DNA of 64,000 nt from Veronia pacifica (lineage in GTDB: Bacteria; Pseudomonadota; Gammaproteobacteria; Enterobacterales; Vibrionaceae): NCBI RefSeq assembly GCF_001707825.1, contig NZ_LYBM01000013.1, forward strand, positions 1 through 64,000. Reading direction: 5' to 3'. Below, piece after piece: positions 9,295 to 18,747 of this stretch. Every line of letters starts with the position of its first letter. Position 1 is the stretch's first letter. Under the pieces are notes generated by a model. The model ran no database searches and was not told where the DNA came from. It saw nothing but the letters and a program-made list of their open reading frames with translations. Position numbers and translations under genes: made by a program.

Positions 9295-10749
9295 ATGCAA
9301 AAAATCGCAGTCGTTTGGTTCAAAAGGGATCTTCGGCTTACCGATCACTCTCCGCTGTCTCTTGCCTTAAAGAGCGGCGTACCCGTTGTTTTACTCTACA
9401 GCTTCGAACCTCGTCTTCTTTCAGACGAACATTACAGCGCCCGCCATTGGAGATTTGTGCAGCAATCACTGACCGATATGAACCATAAGCTTTCCCCTTA
9501 TTCTGCGCGGATGGCGTGCTCAGACCTTGGGATCATTGATGCGTTAAGCGCACTTCTAAATGAGTTTGAAATAGCGGGTCTTTACAGCCATGAAGAAACC
9601 GGTCTCATGGTGACATTCGACATAGACAAACAAGTTGCCACTTGGTGTAGAGAAAATCATGTCACTTGGCATCAATCACCAGAAGGTGCCGTTATAAGAG
9701 GATCGGAAAACCGCGACGGCTGGGATAAGCATTGGCAGCAAACAATGAAAGCAACCATTGAACATGTCGATTTAGATGTCGCATCTTTTGCCTCCCTCGA
9801 CAGTGAAATGCTTAATCAACCACTTGATTGCGATGATCGCGCAGATATGCAACGTGGAGGTGAGTCAGAAGCGTGGAAAGTGCTCGACAGTTTTTTTGCT
9901 GAACGTGGTAAGAATTATCATAAAAGCATTTCAAGCCCTTCACTCAGTCAGCATTCATGCAGCAGGCTCTCTCCTTATCTAGCATGGGGAAATCTAAGTC
10001 TAAGGCAGGTCTATCAAATGCTGCTGAAAAACTGGCAACAGCCCGGCTGGCGTGCTCCCCTCCGTGCTTTATCATCCCGGCTCCATTGGCACTGTCATTT
10101 CGTCCAGAAATTTGAGAGTGAGTGCCAGATGGAATTCCAGCCAATAAACGCTGGCTACGAACACTTTCCGTGGTGTAAAGACCAAAAATTGTTGAACGCT
10201 TGGAAGTCAGGCCACACAGGTTATCCTCTTGTCGACGCCTGTATGCGATGTCTTATCCACACAGGCTATATAAACTTCCGGATGCGGGCGATGCTGGTCA
10301 GCTTTTTGTGCCACCATTTACTGCAAGACTGGCGTGACGGCGTCACTCACCTCGCCAAGCTTTTTCTCGATTTCGAGCCGGGTATTCATTACCCACAGTT
10401 CCAGATGCAGGCGAGCGTAACGGGTATCAACACTGTTCGCATCTACAACCCTGTCAAACAAAGCCAGGAGCAAGACCCTAACGGCGACTTCATTCGCCAG
10501 TGGATCCCTGAACTCAGTGAAATACCCAACGAACTTATTCATACACCGTGGGAAATTACGCCGCTTGAAGAAGTAATGTACGACTTTGCCTTGGGAAAAT
10601 CCTATCCCCAGCCTGTTGTTGATTTGAATGAATCAGGTAAAAGGGCGAGAGATCTTTTTTGGCATTGGCGGAAGCGGTCCGACGTTAGAAAAGAAAAAAT
10701 GCGAATACTTCACCGTCATATCAGGCAGGAGCGTGCCGATGAAAACTAA
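9295..10749 (+). CDS. Cryptochrome/DNA photolyase family protein
   Basis: 484 residues, the usual length for a class I-like photolyase or cryptochrome. The N-terminal Rossmann antenna domain starts [19 protein letters not shown]; the C-terminal helical FAD domain spans about 200-480, with [31 protein letters not shown] and the [19 protein letters not shown] segment that lines the FAD pocket. The family uses blue light to split cyclobutane pyrimidine dimers, or acts as a light sensor. It overlaps the next gene by 11 bases, an iron-sulfur (6-4) photolyase, which favours a joint UV-repair role. Whether it repairs DNA or signals cannot be decided here. Confidence 0.87.
   Translation: MQKIAVVWFKRDLRLTDHSPLSLALKSGVPVVLLYSFEPRLLSDEHYSARHWRFVQQSLTDMNHKLSPYSARMACSDLGIIDALSALLNEFEIAGLYSHEETGLMVTFDIDKQVATWCRENHVTWHQSPEGAVIRGSENRDGWDKHWQQTMKATIEHVDLDVASFASLDSEMLNQPLDCDDRADMQRGGESEAWKVLDSFFAERGKNYHKSISSPSLSQHSCSRLSPYLAWGNLSLRQVYQMLLKNWQQPGWRAPLRALSSRLHWHCHFVQKFESECQMEFQPINAGYEHFPWCKDQKLLNAWKSGHTGYPLVDACMRCLIHTGYINFRMRAMLVSFLCHHLLQDWRDGVTHLAKLFLDFEPGIHYPQFQMQASVTGINTVRIYNPVKQSQEQDPNGDFIRQWIPELSEIPNELIHTPWEITPLEEVMYDFALGKSYPQPVVDLNESGKRARDLFWHWRKRSDVRKEKMRILHRHIRQERADEN
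10334..10346. other. matS-like site 1
   Basis: GTGACGGCGTCAC, perfect consensus, inside the photolyase gene. Confidence 0.8.
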
Positions 10750-12292
10750 AACGATCAGATTGATTTTGGGTGACCAGCTTAATGCGTCACACAGTTGGTT
10801 CAAAGAACGCGACGACAGCGTTCTATACCTTGTGTGTGAGATGAAACAAGAAACCGCCTATGTGAAACACCACGTTCAGAAAGTTACTGCATTTTTTCTT
10901 GCCATGGAAAAATTTGCGTTGGCTTTACAAAAAGCGGGTCATAACGTTACCCATTTGACACTTGACGACACAGCAAATGACAAGACGTTTCTATCCCTGA
11001 TAACAAGGCTCTGCAAAGAACACAAAGCGATTCGATTTGAATACCAGCACCCGGACGAGTTTCGTTTAAATGAGCAGTTTAACGAGCTGCAGATAGAACT
11101 CCAGAAATGCGGAATACAGTCAGTTTGTTACGATTCTGAACACTTCCTCCTGCCTTTTGAAGAAATCTCAACGAATTTCACAAAAGGTAAACACCTTAGG
11201 CTTGAAACGTTTTATCGCAAAATGCGTAAACGCTTTGATGTATTAATGGAGTCAGATAAGCCTGTCGGTGGCAAGTGGAATTACGACGCGGATAACCGAA
11301 AAAAGCTGAAAAAATCAGACATAGCAGAGATCCCTGCCCCGTTGGTGTTTGATCATAGTACGTCTGAAGTCGCTGAGCGATTGGCTCGTCATGAAGTTCA
11401 AACTATTGGGGAAATGGAAGACAGTCTTGGCTGGCCAGTATCTCGCTCGGATGCACTTAAACTTCTCGATTTCTTTATTCAACATCAATTACCTGATTTT
11501 GGCCGATTTCAAGATGCAATGACCTGTCAGACACCCCATAGCTGGAGTCTTTATCATTCAAGGCTATCTTTTGCGCTCAATGCGAAAATGCTACAGCCAA
11601 TGCAAGTCATTCAGGCTGCCGTATCTGCATATCTAGCTGATCATGCAAGTATCCAAGCTGTTGAGGGCTTTATCAGGCAGATTTTGGGATGGCGGGAATA
11701 CATAAGAGGCATTTATTGGTGCAACATGCCTGAGTATGCTGAAAAAAACCACTTTGAAGCGACGCGTGACGTACCAGAGTTCTTTTGGAATGGCGAAACG
11801 GGCATGAAGTGTATGTCCGAGACAATCAAGCAGAGCCTAAAAACGGCTTATGCTCATCACATTCAAAGACTCATGGTGACAGGTAACTTCTCGCTATTGA
11901 CTGGATTAAACCCCGATCAGGTGGATGCATGGTATCTCGGCATATACATTGATGCCATCGAATGGGTAGAAATGCCCAATACAAGGGGGATGAGCCTTTT
12001 TGCCGATGGAGGCATCATCGCTACTAAACCTTATTGCGCCAGTGGTAGCTACATTAGCCGGATGAGTGACTATTGCTCACACTGCAAGTACAAGGTCAAA
12101 TTAAAGACAGGTGATGATGCCTGTCCTCTCAATAGCCTTTACTGGGATTTTATGGTCAGACATCGTGATGAGCTAACCCGGAATCCCAGAATAGGGATGA
12201 TATTTGGCAACTGGGATAGATTGGAAGACAATGAGCAACAAGCGATTTTAAGCCGGGCTGATTGGATTCGAAACAACCTTGACCAATTGTGA
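10739..12292 (+). CDS. Iron-sulfur (6-4) photolyase, FeS-BCP/PhrB type
   Basis: 517 residues from the ATG at 10739, which has an AGGAG site seven bases upstream and lies inside the end of the previous gene. It starts [19 protein letters not shown], the typical N-terminus of bacterial cryptochrome/photolyases with an iron-sulfur cluster. Cys358, Cys446, Cys449 and Cys462 match the four cluster ligands of Agrobacterium PhrB (350, 438, 441, 454) with a constant offset of eight. The active-site HH pair is in [10 protein letters not shown]. PhrB enzymes repair (6-4) photoproducts using FAD and a lumazine antenna. Cotranslation with the first photolyase gives a two-lesion repair operon. Confidence 0.92.
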   Translation: MKTKTIRLILGDQLNASHSWFKERDDSVLYLVCEMKQETAYVKHHVQKVTAFFLAMEKFALALQKAGHNVTHLTLDDTANDKTFLSLITRLCKEHKAIRFEYQHPDEFRLNEQFNELQIELQKCGIQSVCYDSEHFLLPFEEISTNFTKGKHLRLETFYRKMRKRFDVLMESDKPVGGKWNYDADNRKKLKKSDIAEIPAPLVFDHSTSEVAERLARHEVQTIGEMEDSLGWPVSRSDALKLLDFFIQHQLPDFGRFQDAMTCQTPHSWSLYHSRLSFALNAKMLQPMQVIQAAVSAYLADHASIQAVEGFIRQILGWREYIRGIYWCNMPEYAEKNHFEATRDVPEFFWNGETGMKCMSETIKQSLKTAYAHHIQRLMVTGNFSLLTGLNPDQVDAWYLGIYIDAIEWVEMPNTRGMSLFADGGIIATKPYCASGSYISRMSDYCSHCKYKVKLKTGDDACPLNSLYWDFMVRHRDELTRNPRIGMIFGNWDRLEDNEQQAILSRADWIRNNLDQL

Positions 12293-12322
12293 TCACCCAT
12301 TGATTAATGAATGAACTGTGAG

Positions 12323-12344
12323 TGCCGCATCAGCGGCATTTTTT
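12323..12344 (+). terminator. Terminator of the photolyase operon
   Basis: Stem TGCCGC / GCGGCA with ATCA loop, followed by six T residues. Confidence 0.8.
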
Positions 12345-12668
12345 AATACACAAAGTGAATTCCCTTTTCTTTCGCAGTTATGCCGCGGAGTTGTAATTTA
12401 ATGCTGATGCGAATTGCTGCTTATCGCTGCTCTATCAGTATTAATATTCTGTACCTACCTCCGAGATGATAGACTTTACGGCAGAAAATCAAATCGTGGT
12501 TTAAGTACATTATTTAGTGCTCAACGTATTGTATTAACGTGATTTAGTCTGATTAACAGGCTTATGTTTGCCCATAGCTGGCCTCTACTTTTAACTGCTT
12601 TTGTCATGTGACTGGTAACCCAAGCAACATCCTATTTTATGCGCACTATTCTATACAGCGAGAATAAG
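12345..12668. other. Intergenic region before the DctP-type gene
   Basis: About 320 AT-rich bases after the terminator. No supported gene or clear operator is seen; the promoter of the DctP-type gene must lie here. Confidence 0.35.
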
Positions 12669-13655
12669 ATGAATGTAATACCTGCTGCTCTATCGAGCTT
12701 GTTAATCCTAATAAGTGGAATAGTGTCATTCCATTTGTCTGCTGCAACCTGGCATATGCCCACACCATATGACGATCAGACTCTATCCACAACAATCGCT
12801 AGAGAATTTGCCAGAGAAGTTAAAGCAGGTAGCGGAGGTGCTTTACACATAAGAGTTCGAGCCGGAGCGTCACTGTTGAAGCATCCGAAAATTCCACAAG
12901 CGGTTATGTCAGGACAAGTACAAATCGCTGAGATGTTTATCGGCATTTTAGGTGACAGTCATCCAATTTTTAAGCATGACAACATTCCTTTTCTTGCGAC
13001 CAATTACCATCAAGCACGAAAACTTTGGCTGGCAGCAAAACCCGAGATAAAGAAGCAACTAAGAGAAAAAGGGCTAGTCCTTCTCTACACTACACCATGG
13101 CCAGCACAAGGACTCTATACACAAAAGCCCATTCATGCGCTGAGTGATATAAAAGGAACCAAGATGCGAGTTTACAGCGCATCGACATCGCGACTCGCAG
13201 CATTAATGAATACGCAGCCTACACTGGTCCAAGTGCCAGAGCTTTATCAAGCGTTCAGCAAAGATAAAGTCAATGCTATGTTTACCTCATCATCTACTGG
13301 CGTACACACACGAGCGTGGAACTATCTCGACTATTTCACAAAGGTTAAAGCTTGGATCCCCAAAAACTTCGTGGTTGCCAACGAAAATGCCTTCAAACGA
13401 CTGAACCTTACAACACAAATCGCCATCATTAACGCTGCAGCGGTTGCTGAGAAAAAAGGATGGGAGAAAATACAGCAACAGGAATTGAGGGACACGAGAC
13501 TGCTGGCTGAAAATGGTATGAAGGTTGAAGAACCCTCTGAAACGCTTATCAATGAATTGAAGGTAATTGGTGCCACCATGGCTGAAGAATGGCAACAAGA
13601 ATCACCATCGACATTAACGCCTGTTTTAACTCTGTATCGTCATCAGAAGAAGTAA
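12669..13655 (+). CDS. Orphan TRAP-type (DctP family) substrate-binding protein
   Basis: Periplasmic binding protein of 328 residues from the ATG at 12669, which gives a clean signal peptide ending HLSA-ATWHM; an ATG at 12639 would add ten residues. DctP-family landmarks include GALHIRVRAGASL, the switch-like KGTKMRVYSASTSRLAALM with the Arg that normally salt-bridges the ligand carboxylate, and QVPELYQAFSKDKVNAMFTS. No DctQ or DctM membrane partner lies beside it, so it either serves a distant transporter or acts as a sensor subunit. The ligand is unknown, probably an organic acid. Confidence 0.82.
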   Translation: MNVIPAALSSLLILISGIVSFHLSAATWHMPTPYDDQTLSTTIAREFAREVKAGSGGALHIRVRAGASLLKHPKIPQAVMSGQVQIAEMFIGILGDSHPIFKHDNIPFLATNYHQARKLWLAAKPEIKKQLREKGLVLLYTTPWPAQGLYTQKPIHALSDIKGTKMRVYSASTSRLAALMNTQPTLVQVPELYQAFSKDKVNAMFTSSSTGVHTRAWNYLDYFTKVKAWIPKNFVVANENAFKRLNLTTQIAIINAAAVAEKKGWEKIQQQELRDTRLLAENGMKVEEPSETLINELKVIGATMAEEWQQESPSTLTPVLTLYRHQKK

Positions 13656-13720
13656 CTATATGGTTTTTACTTCTATGAGGGAAAACTGAAACAGCGAGAA
13701 GGCAAGCTAGGATAGAAAGC

Positions 13721-14140
13721 TCACCTGCGCATTCTTATCAGCGTTGGCTCTGAGTCCTCTACCAACATCGAATCGACAAAGCCCATTTTTTCGTAAAACA
13801 TGCGTGCATTTTTGTTCCGACTATCAACCTCAAGCCAGTCACAACGCAATATTTCAGTCGCGTAACGCAACAGTGTTTTTCCATAGCCTTGCCGCTGATA
13901 GGAAGGGTTGACGAACAGTAACTCCACTTTACTTTGACGAACACCAACAAAACCTATCATCACTTGCTGTGGCGAAAATATTGCTCGCAATGTCAACATA
14001 TCAAGCAAATCCGGTAGGACACTTTGTTTGATTGTTGATATATCGTGCTCGCAATAAAAGGGGTAGCAGTGTCGAACAGTATGCTCCCATAACTGAATAA
14101 GTTCAGCGTGCTTATTGGGGAGCAGAATTTCAACCGACAT
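13721..14140 (-). CDS. GNAT-family N-acetyltransferase
   Basis: 139 residues from the ATG at 14140 (MSVEILLPNK); a longer frame to 14209 adds a hydrophobic leader that does not fit the family. The acetyl-CoA site QRQGYGKTLL follows VELLFVNPSY, and the end has the usual ARMFYEKMGF helix-strand. Length and motifs match small YiaC/YjaB-type acetyltransferases. The substrate is unknown. It converges on the DctP-type gene with no clear terminator between them. Confidence 0.8.
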   Translation of the reverse strand: MSVEILLPNKHAELIQLWEHTVRHCYPFYCEHDISTIKQSVLPDLLDMLTLRAIFSPQQVMIGFVGVRQSKVELLFVNPSYQRQGYGKTLLRYATEILRCDWLEVDSRNKNARMFYEKMGFVDSMLVEDSEPTLIRMRR

Positions 14141-14282
14141 GATGTCTGCCAACGTTAATGGATATGCAATAGTAAAAGGTAGATGAAGCACGAACAGGAT
14201 GATGACCAATTAAAGAGAATATCCATCCAAAAGCAGGGTTGTACCAGTTATCAAGCGGAATAATCATTATGCAGGTATTGAT

Positions 14283-14365
14283 TTGTGAAAAGCTCTAGGC
14301 TGACTGATTGCAAAGATGGACTTTGCCCTATCCGGCCAGCTCGCAGAGCTTTGTGATTTTCACAA
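14283..14365. repeat. Nested inverted repeats, possible structured RNA 3' end
   Basis: TTGTGAAAAGCTCT (14283-14296) faces AGAGCT (14345-14350) and TTTTCACAA (14357-14365). A small hairpin, CAAAG-ATGGA-CTTTG, sits inside. The element lies downstream of the small zinc-binding gene on the minus strand and before the acetyltransferase start. Confidence 0.3.
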
Positions 14366-14381
14366 CCGAAAGTACTGGGAG

Positions 14382-14600
14382 CTAGTCCCCGAAATCATGC
14401 TCGTAGAGATTGAAAATATCGACAGGATCCACCCATGAGACGGCACCACATGCAGTGCAGGTACATTCGGTGTGATCCTTACTAATGCCTACGGGTGCAA
14501 CAGTCAGAGCTGATGTCTGTGGATCATAGTGATTTTGTTCTCTGACCTCATGTCCGGTCTCAGTCCGGCATATTCCACAATACCATTCATGTAACCCCAT
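14382..14600 (-). CDS. Small putative zinc-binding protein
   Basis: 72 residues from the ATG at 14600, chosen because GAGGAG lies seven bases before it. Two Cys pairs, WYCGIC near the start and CTCTACGAVSW in the second half, could form a zinc-ribbon. It is soluble, with no membrane segment. Gene 14796-15023 on the same strand is another small Cys-rich protein, but the 195-base gap argues for separate transcription. I do not recognise a family. Confidence 0.6.
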   Translation of the reverse strand: MGLHEWYCGICRTETGHEVREQNHYDPQTSALTVAPVGISKDHTECTCTACGAVSWVDPVDIFNLYEHDFGD

Positions 14601-14795
14601 GCTTTCACTCCTCACATGTTAATAATTATTTTATTTGTGAGTGTAAATAATTAGTGATGTTTGAATTTGTTCTATTTTCGAGACAACGTGAATTATTGTC
14701 TACAATAGTTCCACGTGATGGTTGAAAGCTATTCAGATTTGTTTCTAAATAATTGTTATATTTCGAATAAACTGGAATTCAATCAGTGGCTGGAT

Positions 14796-15023
14796 TTACT
14801 GCTTAGTTGGATTATTACTGACTGTTGACAATCTTAACTGGCTTGATGGGCATGGTGTATCACCGAAGGAACAATACACACAACATTCGCCTGCAGGGGT
14901 GACTATCAGGCTGTCGCATTGCCGACAGTGATAGCAGGAAACACTCTCGGTCACATCCATAAGCTCTTCGGAAACAAAGCCACAGTCTGGACAGGTTATA
15001 ACGGTCTTGAAGGATATTTTCAT
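14796..15023 (-). CDS. Small Cys-rich protein with the GxCCxYCSFG signature
   Basis: About 75 residues from one of two adjacent ATGs (15026 or 15023), preceded by GGGAG. Three Cys clusters are present: CPDCG, CYHCRQC, and GECCVYCSFGDTPCPSSQ. The last resembles a widespread small-protein signature (G-D-C-C-V-F-C-S-Y-G) of unknown function, probably a metal site. A longer frame to 15080 looks like upstream read-through. Confidence 0.62.
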   Translation of the reverse strand: MKISFKTVITCPDCGFVSEELMDVTESVSCYHCRQCDSLIVTPAGECCVYCSFGDTPCPSSQLRLSTVSNNPTKQ

Positions 15024-15295
15024 CATTTCTCCCGGACGATGCGCTGACCTAAGGGTGGAACAGAGCGGGGAGGAATTCAACTGATCATATACCCATGTGA
15101 AAGGTAATTTAAGCGCGTGTAACGTGTCAAAACTATATATTTATGGGCGTTTGTTCACTCATGAGTAAATGAAAGGCAATTTCGCATTTCTTCGACGCTT
15201 AGAAAATGAAAAGCAGAAGGAGGAAAATACGAAAGGTTGACGTCGTGACGATAAGAGACTGACTGATTGGAATAAAAAGACAGCCGAATAAACAG

Positions 15296-15330
15296 AAACT
15301 GGGTAAGTAGGTAGCCTACTCACCCAGTTT
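15296..15330 (-). terminator. Terminator of the hutX-hutZ operon
   Basis: A 16-bp stem (15296-15311 with 15315-15330, one mismatch) with a TAG loop lies 16 bases after the hutZ stop; on the minus strand it is followed by a T-rich tract. Confidence 0.75.
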
Positions 15331-15346
15331 GCAATTGGTGTCAATG

Positions 15347-15913
15347 TTATGCTTCTTGCTTATCTTTCTTCACGTGACCGTGACCATCGGCAAGATGAAG
15401 AACTGAAAGCAGGTCCTCGCCTGATACATCATACGCCTGACCAAACCCTTTGACATATCGACCGTTCATTGGATTCAAACGATAAAGGTTAAAGTCAGTG
15501 AGCTGGCTGAGATTGTCAATCATCTCACCCAACCTCTCACTCATTACAGCGATCCCCTCTTCCCAGTTGTCGCTGTCTCGATGAACAGGTTCCGCTATCG
15601 TATCGAATGACAAACGGCGGCGAACAAAGATTGATCTCGCCTCGGTCTCGTCTTCTATCATCATGATCGACACGTCTGGACTCACTTTTAAATTGAGACC
15701 ATGCTGAGCAAGGTCACTGACAAGGATATAATACCCTCTCTTGGAAAAAGCGAATGGCGCATAGCTGGTATGAGGCTTGCCATCTTTGTCCACTGTGCCC
15801 AATTGGAGCGTTTTACGCTCATCACGGAATGCCTGTATTTCAGGTCCGAGTCGATTTTGTAAACGCTCAGCCTTTTGCTCTTCAAACTTTTTGGCGTTAT
15901 CTTGGTCACTCAT
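15347..15913 (-). CDS. hutZ: Haem-utilisation protein HutZ
   Basis: 188 residues, pyridoxamine-phosphate-oxidase-like split-barrel fold. The sequence runs from a basic helical start (EEQKAERLQNRLGPEIQAFR) through GTVDKDGKPHTSYAPFAF to VHRDSDNWEEG and a His-rich tail with His173, 178 and 180. Vibrio HutZ binds haem through a C-terminal His and degrades it to release iron in the cytoplasm. The start overlaps the hutX stop by four bases (ATGA), so the two are co-translated. The position beside tonB-exbBD-hutBCD fits haem iron use. Confidence 0.92.
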   Translation of the reverse strand: MSDQDNAKKFEEQKAERLQNRLGPEIQAFRDERKTLQLGTVDKDGKPHTSYAPFAFSKRGYYILVSDLAQHGLNLKVSPDVSIMMIEDETEARSIFVRRRLSFDTIAEPVHRDSDNWEEGIAVMSERLGEMIDNLSQLTDFNLYRLNPMNGRYVKGFGQAYDVSGEDLLSVLHLADGHGHVKKDKQEA

Positions 15914-16431
15914 TGGCCGAATTCCTCCTTTAGTGCCTCATACTTCTCAACTTGCCCTTCGATCAATTGACGCTTTTTGTCCCGGCCCAGATACACTTTG
16001 AACATGCACCCAAGATCCTCAGTAAAAAAAGCGATGTAGTGGCTTTCCATTCCTCTAAAAGGCTTACTGACAAAGGCGATATAACGAACTAGATCGAGTC
16101 TTAAGTGGCCGTGAAGCTCGCCTTCTTTTCCCATTAAATTATAGAATCCGTGAGCGGCTTTGCCTTTGGGAAAGGATGCCTTTGCTTCGAATATTGAGCC
16201 AAATGAGTGAACAATAGTGGTTACCTTCCCCCAATCGGGTAATGACTCCAATATTGCTTGGGCGTGCTCAGCACTGGCAACTTTGACCAAATTCTTCGGG
16301 AGCGCGAGCGTTATTTCACCTTCTGTTTTACCTAGGCTATCAGCCATCATGGATACTGGTGTGTCTTGATCTTTTTCAAGATATTCTGCGACCATTTGAT
16401 GCGTTTGCAGTGAAATATCTACTGCTTGCAT
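15910..16431 (-). CDS. hutX: Cytosolic haem carrier HutX
   Basis: 173 residues from the ATG at 16431, six bases after AGGAG; an in-frame GTG at 16449 lies upstream of that site and is unlikely. HutX/HuvX family features are visible: DWGKVTTIVHSFGSIFEAKA, ASFPKGKAAHGFYNLM, GHLRLDLVRYIAFVSKPFRG and the SHYIAFF strand. The family carries haem in the cytoplasm and hands it to HutZ. The usual third partner, the radical-SAM-like HutW, is missing between hutX and tonB. Confidence 0.92.
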   Translation of the reverse strand: MQAVDISLQTHQMVAEYLEKDQDTPVSMMADSLGKTEGEITLALPKNLVKVASAEHAQAILESLPDWGKVTTIVHSFGSIFEAKASFPKGKAAHGFYNLMGKEGELHGHLRLDLVRYIAFVSKPFRGMESHYIAFFTEDLGCMFKVYLGRDKKRQLIEGQVEKYEALKEEFGQ

Positions 16432-16627
16432 GCGTTTCTCCTTGCTCACTCTGAACTTTCGTTTTCGACGTCACTGTCTACTATTTTTACTCTCGGCCTA
16501 AAGAATAGCGTCATCACCTAGGATGCAACATATTTCATTTATCTCATTTGTGAGAACTTAGCCTCAATAAGGCCAGTTGCTTAATACGTTAGCCCGACAG
16601 AATAGGCAATAATATTCTCTACCAGCC

Positions 16628-16662
16628 GTAATGTAAATGATAATTGATATTATTTACATTAC
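16628..16662. promoter_or_regulatory. Long palindrome with Fur-box-like core
   Basis: Arms GTAATGTAAAT and ATTTACATTAC are perfect and extend to 15 bp with one mismatch around an AT core containing AAATGATAATTGATATTATTT. About 13 of 19 positions agree with the Fur consensus. It lies 48 bases before tonB and in the divergent spacer with hutX, as expected for iron-repressed haem genes. Confidence 0.6.
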
Positions 16663-16709
16663 GTGCATAATAAAAAAGAGTCATGATTTGAATACTTTCA
16701 GGAGAGAGT

Positions 16710-17624
16710 GTGAGTGCCACAAGGTACCTGATATGTGGTGTTATTTCATTGGTTATACACGGTGTTGTTCTTTCTTTTTCACCACCAGAAAAACCTGTCA
16801 TACACATGGAGCAAAAGTCAGGTAAAAGTATAAATATCAGTATTGTTTCTGTTGCTAGAAAGCAGCCTGAAGCAGATGTTACTAACCCCCTGCCCCCAAA
16901 GGAGATAAAAGAGAAAACTGCACAGAAAGAGACTATTCCTGAGCCTGAAGCTCCAGAAGAAATACCAACAAAAAAACCGCAGTTATTAACAAAACAGCCT
17001 GTACCAGCTAAAAAAGTAAATCAGCCTGAAAAAATAGTGGAAACGAAGAATAAACCTCAGCCTGATAAAAAACCAAGAAAGGTTGTTGTAGCGAAGGCCA
17101 AGGCTAAGCCCAAGCCGACAGAGGCAAAACAGCAAAAAGTAATAGTTGCAAAAAAAGCGGATGAAAAGAAAGCTGAGATTAAAAAGAAGCCTTTGCCTAA
17201 AAAGGTAGTCAAAAAGGAAGAGCCTAAAAAAGTCGTACAGAAAAAAATAGAAGTGGCTAGAAGTGAGCCGGTCAGCGAGAAAGCAGAGACAAAAGTCGAT
17301 AGCAAGTCAAATATTGATATCGTGAAGAAGTCAGACGGTAAACCGCTCTTGGTGGAAAAGCCGACCTATAAGGTCAAGCCTATCCCACCAAGATATCCGA
17401 GGAGCGCACGACGTCGCGGACTCGAAGGGAAATTGTTGGTTGAAGTGTGGTTGAGTCAAAGCGGCGAACAGGTCAAACACGTTTTACTTCGCTCATCCGG
17501 CCATTCTCAACTCGATAGAGCCGCGTTGAAAGCTATCAAAAACTGGAAATTTTCAGGAATCGCTCAAAACGGCGTCGCAATTGCACACCGTGTTCGAATT
17601 CCGGTACATTTTAAATTGGATTAA
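16710..17624 (+). CDS. tonB: TonB energy-transducing protein of the haem system
   Basis: 304 residues with a GTG start five bases after AGGAG. An N-terminal signal anchor (about 5-22, with the SLVIHGVVLSF segment that carries the conserved His) is followed by a Pro/Lys/Glu-rich periplasmic spacer of nearly 200 residues. The C-terminal TonB domain (about 225-304) includes YPRSARRRGLEGKLLVEVWL and LDRAALKAIKNWKF. It couples the proton gradient through ExbB-ExbD to outer-membrane haem and siderophore receptors. It heads a six-gene operon and corresponds to TonB1 of Vibrio by its neighbours. Confidence 0.93.
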   Translation: MSATRYLICGVISLVIHGVVLSFSPPEKPVIHMEQKSGKSINISIVSVARKQPEADVTNPLPPKEIKEKTAQKETIPEPEAPEEIPTKKPQLLTKQPVPAKKVNQPEKIVETKNKPQPDKKPRKVVVAKAKAKPKPTEAKQQKVIVAKKADEKKAEIKKKPLPKKVVKKEEPKKVVQKKIEVARSEPVSEKAETKVDSKSNIDIVKKSDGKPLLVEKPTYKVKPIPPRYPRSARRRGLEGKLLVEVWLSQSGEQVKHVLLRSSGHSQLDRAALKAIKNWKFSGIAQNGVAIAHRVRIPVHFKLD

Positions 17625-17626
17625 TC

Positions 17627-18328
17627 ATGACATTTGCACAACTTATTTCATCTATTCAGTCTCAGCTTGGTTTAATGACTTGGCCGCTGACTGCGCTTTC
17701 TTTCATCCTTTTGATGCTGCTTATTGAACGTACGATTTTCTTTTTACTGAACGCCTCTGTCGGCTCTATTAACATTCAAAAGCAGATAAAAGCACTCAAT
17801 ATCGACAACACGCAGACAGTCTTAGACAAAGGCGAAGCCCTGTCCCGTCAGCGAAGCTTGACGAACAAGGGCGTCGGCTTGTTACTGCGCCACCATCAGA
17901 CAGAAAAAGCACAACGTGAGGAAATCGCCGTTATCTGGCTTCAGGAACAGCGGGCACGCTTTTTCGCTGGTCTCAAGCTAATGAATATTATTGGTGTGAT
18001 AAGTCCATTGGTTGGTTTACTCGGCACGGTACTTGGACTGATGGAAATGTTCCAGGGTATTGGCAAAAGTACAGGTTCAGTGACGCCAGCAGTACTTGCA
18101 GATGGTCTTGGCCTTGCTATGTCAACCACTGCTGCGGGTCTGATGCTTGCACTACCAGCTATCGCTTGTTCACAGCTCTTCCAGCTTTACGCTGAGCGAA
18201 GACTAAACAAAGCTGAGCATGTTATGAACCACTGTAACCTTATAATCTCGGGACATGACGCTGAGCACAAAGAGCGTGACCATAATATTGATGGCCACCG
18301 CACCGTTGCGCTGGAGGCAGGTAGATGA
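17627..18328 (+). CDS. exbB: ExbB proton-channel subunit
   Basis: 233 residues of the MotA/TolQ/ExbB family. Three membrane helices are visible near 18-40, 120-140 and 160-185. The second and third carry the conserved stretches GVISPLVGLLGTVLGLMEMF and GLGLAMSTTAAGLMLALPAI. ExbB forms the pentameric stator around ExbD that energises TonB. It starts two bases after the tonB stop and overlaps exbD by four. Confidence 0.94.
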   Translation: MTFAQLISSIQSQLGLMTWPLTALSFILLMLLIERTIFFLLNASVGSINIQKQIKALNIDNTQTVLDKGEALSRQRSLTNKGVGLLLRHHQTEKAQREEIAVIWLQEQRARFFAGLKLMNIIGVISPLVGLLGTVLGLMEMFQGIGKSTGSVTPAVLADGLGLAMSTTAAGLMLALPAIACSQLFQLYAERRLNKAEHVMNHCNLIISGHDAEHKERDHNIDGHRTVALEAGR

Positions 18329-18747
18329 TAAGCCACGCTAGCGATAGCCAGAAAGAGTCATTTGGCGTCGATTTGACTCCCCTCCTCGATATTCTCTTTA
18401 TCGTCATGGTCTTTTTATTGCTCACTGCCAGCGTTCAGATAAAGACGATGGAAGTAACCATTCCATCGACAAATGAGAAAAGTGTTCTCTCAGTAACAGA
18501 TAGTGACGTTGTCACAATAAACATACTCGCTGAAGAACCTCATTGGGCGATTGAAGGAAAAGCATTTTCGCAGTGGGCATTATTCGCCGGTCAAATTCAG
18601 GAGACTGTTGCCCGATATCCTGACCGGAAGGTGATTATCGCCCCTGATAAAGACGCCAGTGTTGAAAGGATGCTTAAGCTACTGGCGTTTTTACAGACAA
18701 ACAACATAGATGCCACTAATATCGTTATGGAAGAAGATAAGACATGA
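18325..18747 (+). CDS. exbD: ExbD proton-channel subunit
   Basis: 140 residues with a single N-terminal helix holding the proton-relay Asp: VDLTPLLDILFIVMVFLLL. The C-terminal periplasmic domain has the PDKDASVERML segment of TolR/ExbD proteins. It starts within an ATGA overlap with exbB and overlaps hutB in the same way. A matS-like palindrome lies inside the gene at 18503-18515. Confidence 0.94.
   Translation: MISHASDSQKESFGVDLTPLLDILFIVMVFLLLTASVQIKTMEVTIPSTNEKSVLSVTDSDVVTINILAEEPHWAIEGKAFSQWALFAGQIQETVARYPDRKVIIAPDKDASVERMLKLLAFLQTNNIDATNIVMEEDKT
18503..18515. other. matS-like site 2
   Basis: GTGACGTTGTCAC, perfect consensus, inside exbD. Confidence 0.85.

Noticed and set aside
16628-16662. 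TGTAAA/TTTACA palindrome as a chromosome-2 parS site
   Set aside because: The half-sites are in the opposite order to the Vibrio parS2 consensus and are too far apart; position between hutX and tonB fits a Fur site better.
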